This document shows positions 45,273 to 53,790 of a stretch of 64,000 nt of DNA, piece after piece. Location of the stretch: assembly GCA_048296855.1 (NCBI GenBank), contig CP182631.1, one strand, 5' to 3'. Position numbers and translations under genes: made by a program. The DNA comes from Pseudocolwellia sp048296855. GTDB lineage: Bacteria > Pseudomonadota > Gammaproteobacteria > Enterobacterales > Alteromonadaceae. The stretch's first letter is position 1. Each line of letters starts with the position of its first letter. Below the pieces are notes generated by a model that did no database searches, had not been told where the DNA came from, and saw only the letters and a program-made list of their open reading frames with translations.

Positions 45273-45299
45273 AAAAACGGCAATTTAATTGCCGTTTTT
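45273..45299 (+). terminator. Terminator of the sulfatase gene
   Basis: An 11-bp stem (AAAAACGGCAA / TTGCCGTTTTT) with a 5-nt loop and T run, 20 bp after the stop. Confidence 0.85.
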
Positions 45300-45476
45300 T
45301 TACATTCATAATTAATTTTCTTATTATAAATTATTTCAATTTTTGTTTTTAATACTTTGAGAATTAAAGTTATTGGAGTAAATTATACGAGTTCAATGGA
45401 TAAATTAAGCTCTTTTATACTTAGCTATTATTTGTGAAATAAATATCAAAATAGTTAAAAATTTTAACTCATAAAA

Positions 45477-45890
45477 ATGATTAATTTATTAAAAGAACTA
45501 TTATTAAAGATAGAAACATCTACAACCCCATTATTAGCGACACTTATGAAATTTATTATATTAAAAAACTTGGAAGCTTATCTCGTTAAAGAAAGAGTTC
45601 CTACAGAATATAAAAGTTTGGCTTTAAGCTGTGAATCTCAACTAGGAGAACTAACGACACTCATCATTTTTCCTCATAATAAAAAAGATATTGTGAAAAG
45701 TTCTCTCGTTAAAAAAGCTTTAAATAAACTCGGTGAATTAACAGACCATAGTTTGGTGGTTGTGGGAGGATGTTTTAGTGCTGAATCAGTTGAACTTCTC
45801 CATCAACAAAATGCCATCTTTCTCTCTTTATCTGAAATTCATTGGACTGATTCAGGAAGTAGTAAATTACAAAAACAACATAAGTTTTAA
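45477..45890 (+). CDS. Hypothetical protein
   Basis: Protein of 137 residues that I do not recognise. It is soluble, with an alpha/beta pattern (SLVVVGGCFSAESVE near residue 95) and no signal peptide or membrane helix. No clear ribosome binding site precedes the ATG. A strong hairpin terminator right after its stop, shared with the convergent frmA, supports it as a real gene. Confidence 0.5.
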   Translation: MINLLKELLLKIETSTTPLLATLMKFIILKNLEAYLVKERVPTEYKSLALSCESQLGELTTLIIFPHNKKDIVKSSLVKKALNKLGELTDHSLVVVGGCFSAESVELLHQQNAIFLSLSEIHWTDSGSSKLQKQHKF

Positions 45891-45904
45891 TTTAATATAC
45901 GATC

Positions 45905-45940
45905 AAACACTGCTATTAACTCTCATCAATAGCAGTGTTT
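45905..45940. terminator. Bidirectional terminator
   Basis: A perfect 13-bp stem AAACACTGCTATT / AATAGCAGTGTTT with a 10-nt loop lies between the convergent hypothetical gene (plus) and frmA (minus). Confidence 0.85.
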
Positions 45941-45953
45941 TATAAAATAATAA

Positions 45954-47087
45954 TTACGACTTATCAAAATGAATAACAGTTCGAATACTCTCGCCTTTAT
46001 GCATTAACTCAAATGATTCGTTTATATCTTCTAAGGTCATTGTGTGAGTAATAAAATCACTCAATTTAAATTCACCAGCCAAATAACGCTCAACGTAATC
46101 AGGCAATTCTGAACGCCCTTTAACACCACCAAAAGCCGAACCTCTCCATACGCGTCCAGTAACTAATTGAAATGGACGAGTTGAAATTTCTTGTCCTGCG
46201 CCAGCAACGCCAATCACTACAGATTCACCCCAGCCTTTATGACAACACTCAAGCGCTGAACGCATTAAATTCACATTACCAACACATTCAAATGAATAGT
46301 CAACACCACCATCGGTTAGTTCAACAATAACGTCTTGAATCGGTTTATCGTAATCTTTAGGGTTTATACAGTCAGTTGCTCCTAATTTTTTCGCTAATTC
46401 AAATTTACTTTCATTAATATCAATCGCAATAATACGGCTTGCTTTAGCCATAGTTGCGCCAATAACCGCTGACAAGCCAATACCACCTAAACCAAATATA
46501 GCAACCGTTGCGCCCTCTTCCACTTTGGCTGTATTCATTACCGCGCCCATACCTGTTGTTACACCACAACCAAGTAAGCACACCTCTTCTAACGGCGCTT
46601 CTTTATTTACTTTAGCTAAAGATATTTCAGGTAATACTGTGTATTCCGAAAAAGTTGAACAGCCCATATAATGGAAAATAGGTTGACCATCTTTATAAAA
46701 ACGCGTGGTGCCGTCTGGCATCAGCCCTTGACCTTGTGTTTCTCTAATTTTCTGACACAAATTAGTTTTACCAGACAAACAGAATTTACATTCGCCACAT
46801 TCAGGCGTGTAAAGCGGAATAACATGATCCCCAACTTGTACGCTAGTCACACCTTCGCCTACTTGTTCAACAATACCGCCACCTTCATGACCCAAAATAA
46901 CAGGAAAAATCCCCTCAGGATCCTCACCAGATAATGTAAATGCATCTGTATGACAAACTCCTGAAGCAACAACTTTAATAAGGACCTCACCTTTACGGGG
47001 TAACATAACATCTACTTCTTCAATAGATAATGGTTGTTTAGGTCCCCAAGCAATAGCAGCTTTCGATTTAATAAATTTATCAGACAT
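45954..47087 (-). CDS. frmA: S-(hydroxymethyl)glutathione dehydrogenase / class III alcohol dehydrogenase
   Basis: Cytoplasmic zinc dehydrogenase of 377 residues that oxidises the glutathione–formaldehyde adduct to S-formylglutathione. Catalytic zinc ligands are in SGVCHTDAF, GHEGGG and the later Cys in GCGVTTG; structural zinc has four Cys in CGECKFCLSGKTNLC; NAD-binding GLGGIG is present. It detoxifies formaldehyde and reduces S-nitrosoglutathione. The ATG at 47087 has GAGAG 6 nt upstream; an in-frame TTG at 47099 is less likely. A LysR regulator gene is divergent; no S-formylglutathione hydrolase gene is adjacent. Confidence 0.93.
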   Translation of the reverse strand: MSDKFIKSKAAIAWGPKQPLSIEEVDVMLPRKGEVLIKVVASGVCHTDAFTLSGEDPEGIFPVILGHEGGGIVEQVGEGVTSVQVGDHVIPLYTPECGECKFCLSGKTNLCQKIRETQGQGLMPDGTTRFYKDGQPIFHYMGCSTFSEYTVLPEISLAKVNKEAPLEEVCLLGCGVTTGMGAVMNTAKVEEGATVAIFGLGGIGLSAVIGATMAKASRIIAIDINESKFELAKKLGATDCINPKDYDKPIQDVIVELTDGGVDYSFECVGNVNLMRSALECCHKGWGESVVIGVAGAGQEISTRPFQLVTGRVWRGSAFGGVKGRSELPDYVERYLAGEFKLSDFITHTMTLEDINESFELMHKGESIRTVIHFDKS

Positions 47088-47250
47088 ATTTACTCTCAAT
47101 TTTAAATTAATAAGGTTTAATTGATTCTGTTAATACAACAATAACAGTATTCTAATTTTAATGCGTTATACCCAATAGCCTATTATAGTTATTTCTAAAA
47201 CAATGATAATATATTAATTTGTAAATCACTATTACATATAGGTAACAATA

Positions 47251-48117
47251 ATGCAGTGGGAAGGTATTAGCGAATTTGTCTACGTAGCTGAAAATGAAAG
47301 CTTCACTCTCGCCTCAAAAAAAATGGCAATATCTACAGCTCAAGTTAGTCGGCAAATAAGTGCCTTAGAAAAGCGCCTCAATATCAAATTACTTTACCGA
47401 ACAACACGAAAAGTATCGCTAACCGAAGAAGGTCGTGTTTTTTATCAACACTGTCGAAGTGTCTTAGATGCTTTAAATACAGCCGAACAAGCCGTTACCC
47501 ACTTACAAACCAAGCCGCAAGGTAAAATAAAACTTACCGCATCGGTCACTTATGGTGAACAACAAATATTACCGTTAGTTAATAACTTTATGATGCAATA
47601 CAGTGATATTGAAGTAACAGCATATCTTAGTAATCAACAACTCGACTTAATAGAAGGCGGATATGATTTAGCGATTCGATTAGGTAAATTAAATGATTCA
47701 TCGCTAATGGCAAGAAAACTAGGAAAAAGAACAAACTATGTTTGTGCCTCCCCCACTTACTTAAGCAAATATGGCGCACCTCATTCATTGCCTGAACTAT
47801 CCAAACATAGTTGTTTATTAGGCACTTTAGATTATTGGCATTTTCAAGAATCATCTAAAGATAAAAACATTCGCGTTACAGGTAAGTTACGCTATAACAG
47901 TGGAGTTGGTTTAGTTGATGCCGCATTAAAAGGACTAGGTATAGTTCAGCTGCCTGATTATTACGTTCAACAACATATAGAAAGCGGAGCACTGATAACC
48001 TTATTAGATAATTACCGTGTACCCGATGAAGGTATTTGGGCAATTTATCCACAAAACCGTCATTTATCACCCAAAATTAGACTACTTATTGATTATTTAA
48101 CCAAACAATTGACATAA
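47251..48117 (+). CDS. LysR family transcriptional regulator
   Basis: Cytoplasmic regulator of 288 residues. The N-terminal helix-turn-helix reads FTLASKKMAISTAQVSRQIS followed by LEKRLNIKLLYRTTRKV; the rest is a periplasmic-binding-protein-like effector domain (GKIKLTAS, YDLAIRLG, CLLGT, GLGIVQLP). It is divergent from frmA across 163 bp, the usual layout for a LysR activator and its target, so control of formaldehyde detoxification is likely. Confidence 0.9.
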   Translation: MQWEGISEFVYVAENESFTLASKKMAISTAQVSRQISALEKRLNIKLLYRTTRKVSLTEEGRVFYQHCRSVLDALNTAEQAVTHLQTKPQGKIKLTASVTYGEQQILPLVNNFMMQYSDIEVTAYLSNQQLDLIEGGYDLAIRLGKLNDSSLMARKLGKRTNYVCASPTYLSKYGAPHSLPELSKHSCLLGTLDYWHFQESSKDKNIRVTGKLRYNSGVGLVDAALKGLGIVQLPDYYVQQHIESGALITLLDNYRVPDEGIWAIYPQNRHLSPKIRLLIDYLTKQLT

Positions 48118-48249
48118 TTTATTTATTACCCAGTAAAAGTCCCTGCTAAGATTAAAAGCACAAATAAATCAGTAACTTTATATATAAAACACTTTAAATT
48201 TAAGTTAATCTATTTTCATATATTAAACAGATAATTTTATAGGTGCATT

Positions 48250-48972
48250 ATGAAAAAAATTTATTTATCCATTTGTTGTATCTCTGCGAGTTTTTTGGCT
48301 TCAGCTGAAAAAAAAATAGATCCTAAATTAACTGAGCAATGGACTCCTATTCCTGAGATAGTCACACCCTCACCTGTACCTTCTGACGCGATTGTTCTAT
48401 TTGATGGTAAATCAACCGAAAATTTAGAACATGGCGATGGTAGCAAAGTAAAATGGAAAGTAGAAAATGGTAACCTCACCATAGAACCGGGTACCAAAGG
48501 GATTTTTTCAAAAGAAAAATTTTGTGATATACAACTGCACATTGAATGGAAATCACCAGAAAAAATCGCAGGTAAAGCAGGGCAAAAATTAGGTAATAGC
48601 GGTTTATTCATACAAAGCCGCTATGAGGTGCAAATTTTAGACTCTTATGAAAATCAAACCTATGCTAACGGTCAAGCCGGATCAGTATATAAACAATCAG
48701 CTCCTTTGGTTAATGCGATGAAACCAACAGGCGAATGGCAAACTTATGACATTATTTACCATGCGCCAAAATTTACTGAAAAAGAGCTAAGTAAACCAGC
48801 AGATATAACCGTTTTACATAATGGTGTATTGATACAAGATCACTTTATTTTAAAAGGTGGAACTGTATATAGAGGGCAACCAAAATATAGAGCTCATGGT
48901 TGCGACCGACTATTGTTACAAGATCATAACGACAAAGTTAGCTTTCGAAATATTTGGGTGCGTAAACTATAA
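48250..48972 (+). CDS. Secreted DUF1080 (3-keto-disaccharide hydrolase-like) protein
   Basis: Protein of 240 residues with a signal peptide (about 19 residues, ending LASA) and a DUF1080 concanavalin-like domain: AIVLFDGKSTENL, IHIEWK-type strand, GNSGLFIQSRYEVQILDSY and a terminal ISFRNIWVRKL-like strand. The family includes 3-keto-glycoside hydrolases and lyases. It stands beside sulfatase and sugar-catabolism genes, so a glycan substrate is likely but unproved. No partner 3-dehydrogenase is in view. Confidence 0.82.
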   Translation: MKKIYLSICCISASFLASAEKKIDPKLTEQWTPIPEIVTPSPVPSDAIVLFDGKSTENLEHGDGSKVKWKVENGNLTIEPGTKGIFSKEKFCDIQLHIEWKSPEKIAGKAGQKLGNSGLFIQSRYEVQILDSYENQTYANGQAGSVYKQSAPLVNAMKPTGEWQTYDIIYHAPKFTEKELSKPADITVLHNGVLIQDHFILKGGTVYRGQPKYRAHGCDRLLLQDHNDKVSFRNIWVRKL

Positions 48973-49106
48973 CGCTCTTAAAATTTTATTTTTTAATGTG
49001 CTGAGTTCTCAATATTTGGATATAACGTTAAAAATATAAAAATTCATGAAGATCCATTAGTAAAGTCACCCTGCTGATGTATCTTCACTCATTTTATTAA
49101 AAACGA

Positions 49107-50264
49107 TTAAGCGACAATTTTTATTGTCGGCTTATGCTCAATAAATTCAGCAGAAAACACATCATTAAGTTGATCATCCGATAGCCCCCATTGCTCTCCT
49201 AGTACATGGGCTATCCAAGAAAAACTATTAGATGTAGGCGTTAAATCTCGCTGTTCAAACAATTGCGACTCACTTAATCCCGGCCAATCACCTAAAACCT
49301 TACCCCCTTTAACACTTCCACCCGCAATAAACAGATTTGAAGCGGTACCGTGATCAGTCCCCCTTGTACCATTTTCTTTTGCTGTACGACCAAATTCAGT
49401 GGCAACTATCACTATAGTGTCTTTCCACGTTTCACCTAACCCTTCTTTTAAGCTTTCAAGGCCGTTATCTAATTCGGTAAGTTGCTTATTTAAACGAGTA
49501 TGTTGATTATTATGAGTATCCCAACCTCCAAGTTCTAACATGGCACAATCAATTGCATTGTTGTTTTTTAATAGCTGCGCACAAGCTTTAGTTAAATCGA
49601 TAAACTTTCCTTTACGTTTTTCTGATACCGCAGAACCCGCCATATTTTGAGTGTTTAATCCTTCTTTTAACCTTGACGATAACAACGCATCCTCAGCATA
49701 TAATTTACCTAGTGCAGCATACACATCATCGTCAGCATCTTTCAACGACGAAGGATACCAAGTACTGGTATTGTCGTTACCGCGTAAGCTAACAGGAGTA
49801 GAACGCGATACCGCTAACGCTTTTTTATTTTTGTGCTTTAACGCTCTCGCTAACCAACCTGAATCTTCATTTATGGTTATTAAGCCTGATTCTAAAAAAT
49901 CTTGTCCGTCAAAGTGCGAACGTCTCTTATAGCCCGAACCAACAGCAACCACTGGCATAAGTTCTTTATTTTTATACCAAGTGTGTAAATGTTGAAGCGC
50001 AGGATTAAAAGCAAAACCATTGTCTAATGGCAATAATTTATCTTTAACGCTTCTATATAACGAAGGTCTTAACTTAGCTAAATCAGCCTCAAATGTGGGG
50101 ACTATTGTATGCAATGAATCTAATCCGCCTCTTAATACTACCCACACAATTTTTTTAGCATTAATTTGGCTTCCCGTTAGTGCTTTAGCTTTACTGGCAA
50201 AAGCTGCCCCTTGAAATAAAACTAAACTTGCGCCTATAGTTTTTATAAAGTGACGACGTTTCAT
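49107..50264 (-). CDS. DUF1501 family protein
   Basis: Protein of 385 residues with a Tat-like start (MKRRHFIKTIGASLVLF) and a sulfatase/phosphatase-fold DUF1501 domain: WVVLRGGLDSLHT, LELGGWDTHNNQ, VIVATEFGRT and GTDHGTASNLFIAGG. DUF1501 proteins are exported, of unknown reaction, and usually encoded with a DUF1800 partner, as here. A strong AAAGGAGAT ribosome binding site lies within the last codons of the DUF1800 gene, 2 nt apart. Confidence 0.9.
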   Translation of the reverse strand: MKRRHFIKTIGASLVLFQGAAFASKAKALTGSQINAKKIVWVVLRGGLDSLHTIVPTFEADLAKLRPSLYRSVKDKLLPLDNGFAFNPALQHLHTWYKNKELMPVVAVGSGYKRRSHFDGQDFLESGLITINEDSGWLARALKHKNKKALAVSRSTPVSLRGNDNTSTWYPSSLKDADDDVYAALGKLYAEDALLSSRLKEGLNTQNMAGSAVSEKRKGKFIDLTKACAQLLKNNNAIDCAMLELGGWDTHNNQHTRLNKQLTELDNGLESLKEGLGETWKDTIVIVATEFGRTAKENGTRGTDHGTASNLFIAGGSVKGGKVLGDWPGLSESQLFEQRDLTPTSNSFSWIAHVLGEQWGLSDDQLNDVFSAEFIEHKPTIKIVA

Positions 50265-50266
50265 TT

Positions 50267-51637
50267 TTATCTCCTTTGAAATTCAGGGCTCATTAACAAC
50301 AAGGTAAAAGCCTGCTGACGACTTTCTGCTCTTATTACGCTGTTATAGGTTAGTTCACTGGCACTATCGCTTAAAGTATTCATTAACACTTTCTCAGCAT
50401 TAGGTTTTCTTCTAGCAGCATATTGTGCCGATAGCTCAATTCTAGACATAATGGCACTCGCGCCATTCCAGTCTTGTTGATAATCACTATATCCGGCTGG
50501 AGAACCCGCATTAAAAGGTCTTTGCCCTAAAACAGTTAAGGCTTTTAAAACTTGTTTACCTTGAATGTTATTTTGTCCTACCCCTCTAAAGGTAGAAATA
50601 ACAAACTCTCTCGGCGATTTAAACTTAAAGGAATGTTCCGACCACGACTCTTCAGCATTTATCATTTCAATAACAACGTCTTTAATTTTTCCGTTGCTCA
50701 ATTTCCAACGCTTTACCATTTTTTCAACAAGGATTTGAGGGGGGGCGTCTGCAATAAAATGACGTGCTAACTTAAAACATAGGTGCTCAGCAGTAGCAGA
50801 ATGACGAGCCAAATACTTAAGCATACTTTCCCCCTGCTTTAGCCCATTATTGTTAAAACTCGTCCCTAATAATTTTCTCGTATTAGGTTCATGCCCTGTG
50901 CCCCTATAGGTAAAGCCAACGCTTTTATCTTTTGTAAAATTAGATACACTCCACCCCGTAATACCCTTAGCAAGTTCAGTAACGTCTTGTTGAGAATAAC
51001 CGCCATTAACACCTAGCGTATGAAGCTCTAATATTTCTCTGGCGAGATTTTCATTCAAACCTTTACCTTTTTTACCTAACTTAGACGCGGGACCAAAAGA
51101 CTTTTCATTGTTCAAATAAATTAACATTGCAGGATGTTGAGTGACCGCTAACAACATATCTTCAAAAGAGCCTAATAAATGTGGTGCAATAGCTTCGCGC
51201 TCTAAAGTAGGTGCTAACGCCGTCATTACTTGACCTTGAGCCGTCACACTAAAGTGGTTAGAAAAAAAGTCTAACAACCGCCAGTTCAAGCTATTGTCTG
51301 ATTGAATAGCTTGAACCAAAGTATCGCTAGATAAGGTTAGATAAACGTTCCGAGGATATTTCTGTAGTTTTTTCAGCTTTTCTTGATCAGTTTTACTTAC
51401 AAGGCTTGCGCTTCCATTGGCATTTTTTTTATTTAAACTTTTTTTGAAAAGCCTTAACTCAGTTAATGCCTCTGCTATTTCATCAGAGGTAGGTAAATCA
51501 TCGTCAAAAGATACAGCGGGGGTTGTATTTAATTGATTAATTAACCAAGCCTTCGGGTCTTTTTTTACCTCTTTATGCTCATTTGGCTTAGCTCCCAAAC
51601 CAAAACGATTAGTGGCAATAACCGCTTGAATAGACAT
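50267..51637 (-). CDS. DUF1800 family protein
   Basis: Protein of 456 residues of the DUF1800 family, mostly helical, without a typical signal peptide. Family stretches are ATNRFGLGAKP at the start, FFSNHFSV, NLAREILELHTLGVNGGYSQQD, and SPREFVISTFRGVG. Function unknown; it is the standard partner of DUF1501 proteins. The ATG at 51637 has GAGG 8 nt upstream; an in-frame start at 51661 lacks support. Confidence 0.88.
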   Translation of the reverse strand: MSIQAVIATNRFGLGAKPNEHKEVKKDPKAWLINQLNTTPAVSFDDDLPTSDEIAEALTELRLFKKSLNKKNANGSASLVSKTDQEKLKKLQKYPRNVYLTLSSDTLVQAIQSDNSLNWRLLDFFSNHFSVTAQGQVMTALAPTLEREAIAPHLLGSFEDMLLAVTQHPAMLIYLNNEKSFGPASKLGKKGKGLNENLAREILELHTLGVNGGYSQQDVTELAKGITGWSVSNFTKDKSVGFTYRGTGHEPNTRKLLGTSFNNNGLKQGESMLKYLARHSATAEHLCFKLARHFIADAPPQILVEKMVKRWKLSNGKIKDVVIEMINAEESWSEHSFKFKSPREFVISTFRGVGQNNIQGKQVLKALTVLGQRPFNAGSPAGYSDYQQDWNGASAIMSRIELSAQYAARRKPNAEKVLMNTLSDSASELTYNSVIRAESRQQAFTLLLMSPEFQRR

Positions 51638-51768
51638 ATTACTTACCTCAAATAAAACCAATAACTTACAATAATAGCAAGTATCAACTTATGCTAATTA
51701 TTTTACGTATCTTTACATTAAAAAATTGGAACCGAACCAACGGCTAAAAGTATTACGTGAATGGTTTG

Positions 51769-52476
51769 TTAGGGCGAAACGACATTATGTTGAAACTCCC
51801 CTGTTTTTAGGAATTTTTTAACTTGTCTAATGACTTCATCATTCCGCATAATAAATGCGTGTGAAACGGGTATAATTATGTGATCAGACATACCTTCCAC
51901 CTTTGTGTTTTCGACTGAAACTTTACCATCATCAGGGTTTGGAAGCATTTGAGAAAGTATTGGGTTAATCGTTGAGCTGCCAGCTATTATTCCTACTGGG
52001 TAACTAACTGCCCCAAGTAAATTTGGAACACTTGATTTATCAGTACCTAACTCCAAACCTGCGGGGCCATTAATAAATTCGTATCCTGGAACGTTTTTAA
52101 GTTTATCAACAATCTCACTTCCTTTATTTGGCGGGCCTAGCATTACCACACGCCCAAGCAGGTCTAGTGTGTTATCCCTTAAATATTTACGTAATACAAT
52201 TCCGCCAAGAGAATGAGTCACAAAATTTATAATTACATTAGGTTTACATTGAGCTACTGCGTTAGGAAGGTAATATTTAGCAATACTTTCTATATTATAT
52301 TGCGTTGAGGGATAGTCAAAATTAACAACGGTATAACCTACTTCTTTAAGTTTATTCTCCATTTTATTCATAGAGCTATCGGAACGAGCCATCCCATGAA
52401 GCAATATAACGCACTCTTCAGACATAGAAAAAGCACTCCATAAACACAGAATTAAATTAAATAATTTTATTTTCAT
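51769..52476 (-). CDS. Secreted lipase/alpha-beta hydrolase
   Basis: Hydrolase of 235 residues with a signal peptide (about 18 residues after MKIKLF) and an alpha/beta-hydrolase fold. CVILLHGMARS is the oxyanion region, and the nucleophile elbow THSLGG gives the catalytic Ser; a late HAFIM supplies a candidate His. It resembles triacylglycerol lipases/esterases of the LipA or PGAP1-like type. I took the ATG at 52476, which begins the signal peptide; an in-frame start at 52515 would fall inside the attC-like site. The stop codon sits in CCCTAAC, as often seen in integron cassettes whose gene ends in the attC R'' box. Confidence 0.8.
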   Translation of the reverse strand: MKIKLFNLILCLWSAFSMSEECVILLHGMARSDSSMNKMENKLKEVGYTVVNFDYPSTQYNIESIAKYYLPNAVAQCKPNVIINFVTHSLGGIVLRKYLRDNTLDLLGRVVMLGPPNKGSEIVDKLKNVPGYEFINGPAGLELGTDKSSVPNLLGAVSYPVGIIAGSSTINPILSQMLPNPDDGKVSVENTKVEGMSDHIIIPVSHAFIMRNDEVIRQVKKFLKTGEFQHNVVSP

Positions 52477-52491
52477 ACGGCACTCTAAAAT

Positions 52492-52585
52492 TCCTAACAC
52501 CTCACTAAGAGGCAAATAATTGTTGGCTAAAATGTGAAGCTAAACCAGTCAACTATTTTTTGTCCATTTAATTGCCTTGTTAAAT
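52492..52585 (+). other. attC-like recombination site
   Basis: A 94-bp imperfect palindrome. The outer arms TAACACCTCACTAA and TTAATTGCCTTGTTA and the inner arms GGCAAATAATTGTTGGCT and AGTCAACTATTTTTTGTCC can pair. It starts with a CCTAAC box and ends with GTTAAAT, fitting the R' consensus GTTRRRY. This layout is that of integron attC sites of the Vibrio/Shewanella type. No integrase gene is in the window. Confidence 0.55.
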
Positions 52586-52635
52586 TTTTTATACCATAAT
52601 CCAATATATATTGGTACTTGAAAAGATTTTACAAT

Positions 52636-52875
52636 ATGGCTAAAAATACAAGCGTAACATTGGGCGAACATTTTGATCAGTTTATAAACCAACAACTTAA
52701 CACTGGTCGTTATGGCTCAGCAAGTGAAATTATTAGAGCTGGATTAAGAGCTTTGGAAGATCAAGAAGCTAAGCTTTTAAATTTACGTAATATGTTAATC
52801 CAAGGCGAACAAAGTGGTGTTGCCGAGTACAGCTATGAAAGCTTATTAACTGAATTAGATAAAGATAACCATTAA
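52636..52875 (+). CDS. parD: Type II antitoxin, ParD family
   Basis: Antitoxin of 79 residues with an N-terminal ribbon-helix-helix (NTSVTLGEHFDQFINQQLN, RYGSASEIIRAGLRALEDQE) and an acidic C-terminal tail that would wrap the toxin. It would neutralise the ParE toxin and repress the operon. The start is the ATG at 52636 (MAKNTSV); a TTG at 52618 is in frame. Its stop overlaps the parE start as TAATG. Confidence 0.9.
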   Translation: MAKNTSVTLGEHFDQFINQQLNTGRYGSASEIIRAGLRALEDQEAKLLNLRNMLIQGEQSGVAEYSYESLLTELDKDNH

Positions 52876-53168
52876 TGGGTAAGTTTGTATTATCTTCAAA
52901 AGCCAAAACAGATTTAATTAAAATAGCTAAATATACCCAAATAACTTGGGGACTATCTCAACGGAATGATTACCTAAAAATATTAGATAGTACGTTCCAT
53001 TTGTTAGCTAGTGATCCCGATCTAGGAATTAACTGTGAGTCTATTAGAGAAGGCTACAGTAAATATCCACAAGCTAGTCATGTGATCTATTACAAAGAGT
53101 ATAAAAACAGTCAAATATTTATCGTGCGAATATTACATAAAAGTATGGATGTTAACTCCGCACTCTAG
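52875..53168 (+). CDS. parE: Type II toxin, ParE family
   Basis: Toxin of 97 residues of the RelE/ParE superfamily, known to poison DNA gyrase in studied members. Seen are FVLSSKAKTDLIKIAKYT, GLSQRNDYLKIL, and the C-terminal HVIYYKEY and FIVRILHKSMD. It is translationally coupled to parD. Such pairs are common stabilising cassettes in chromosomal integrons, and both flanks here carry attC-like repeats. Confidence 0.9.
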   Translation: MGKFVLSSKAKTDLIKIAKYTQITWGLSQRNDYLKILDSTFHLLASDPDLGINCESIREGYSKYPQASHVIYYKEYKNSQIFIVRILHKSMDVNSAL

Positions 53169-53170
53169 AA

Positions 53171-53246
53171 AAATACCAACGCCCCATTAAGAGGCAAATA
53201 CTAATTGGTAGTTAAGATGCTATTAATTATGGGATTGGTATTATAA
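53171..53246 (+). other. Degenerate attC-like inverted repeat after parE
   Basis: ATACCAACGCCCCATTAAG and TTAATTATGGGATTGGTAT pair as outer arms. The segment AACGCCCCATTAAGAGGCAAATA closely parallels AACACCTCACTAAGAGGCAAATA of the site at 52492–52585. The R' end is ATTGGT instead of GTTRRRY, so it may no longer be functional. Confidence 0.42.
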
Positions 53247-53301
53247 ATTTTATGATAAACTAGCGTTATTATTACAACTCCCTGTTTATAGAGAAAACTC
53301 A

Positions 53302-53688
53302 ATGTCTGACGACTACCCTACGGTTTCTATTTCATATCAACCGATAGAACTATGTAAATTATTAAAAATAGCCAATATGGTGTCTGGTGGCGGCGAAGCT
53401 AAAATAGTGATCGGCGAAGGTTATGTTTATTTAAATGGTGAAGTTGAATTTCAAAAAAGAAAAAAAATATACAATAACGACATTATCGAATTTAATGGAG
53501 ATCTAGTACAAGTAGTATGTAGTAAGCCTGCAAGTACTTCTGAAGAGGTAAAAAAGGCAAAGGTTCAAAAAGCTAAAGTAAAAACGGCTCAATCGAAAAG
53601 TAGCAATAAAAACACCCAACAACATGCTATTGCGCAGGAAACGCCAATACCATCAACGCCAGCAAAAAGACGCCCTATTTCATTTTAA
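53302..53688 (+). CDS. S4-domain RNA-binding protein, YbcJ-like
   Basis: Protein of 128 residues. The N-terminal 70 residues are an S4-like fold (LCKLLKIANMVSGGGEAK, VYLNGEVEFQKRKKI, DIIEFNG) of the YbcJ type; the tail is rich in Lys, Ala, Ser and Gln and probably disordered. It is likely an RNA- or ribosome-associated protein. It is a stand-alone gene ended by a strong bidirectional terminator. The Lys-rich tail is longer than in E. coli YbcJ (about 70 residues). Confidence 0.8.
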   Translation: MSDDYPTVSISYQPIELCKLLKIANMVSGGGEAKIVIGEGYVYLNGEVEFQKRKKIYNNDIIEFNGDLVQVVCSKPASTSEEVKKAKVQKAKVKTAQSKSSNKNTQQHAIAQETPIPSTPAKRRPISF

Positions 53689-53746
53689 TATACCCATTAT
53701 CACTCAATATGCGTATTTCAGACTATATTGAATGGTTACGGAATAT
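53689..53746. repeat. Dispersed palindromic repeat copy
   Basis: TATACCCATTATCACTCAA on the left pairs imperfectly with TTGAATGGTTACGG on the right; the core ATATGCGTATTTCAGA is shared with the copy at 56341–56398. It begins at the 3' end of the S4 gene. Confidence 0.6.
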
Positions 53747-53751
53747 GACTT

Positions 53752-53785
53752 AAAGATAAGGTAATAAAATAAATACCTTATCTTT
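53752..53785. terminator. Bidirectional terminator
   Basis: A perfect 12-bp stem AAAGATAAGGTA / TACCTTATCTTT with a 10-nt loop between the convergent S4 and DUF3422 genes. Confidence 0.82.
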
Positions 53786-53790
53786 ATGCA

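Noticed and set aside
48261..48611. 116-codon minus-strand frame
   Set aside because: It lies within the DUF1080 gene on the opposite strand, with no supporting features.
52615..52620. TTG start for parD at 52618
   Set aside because: The ATG at 52636 starts the family-typical N-terminus of the ribbon-helix-helix domain; the extra six residues have no support.
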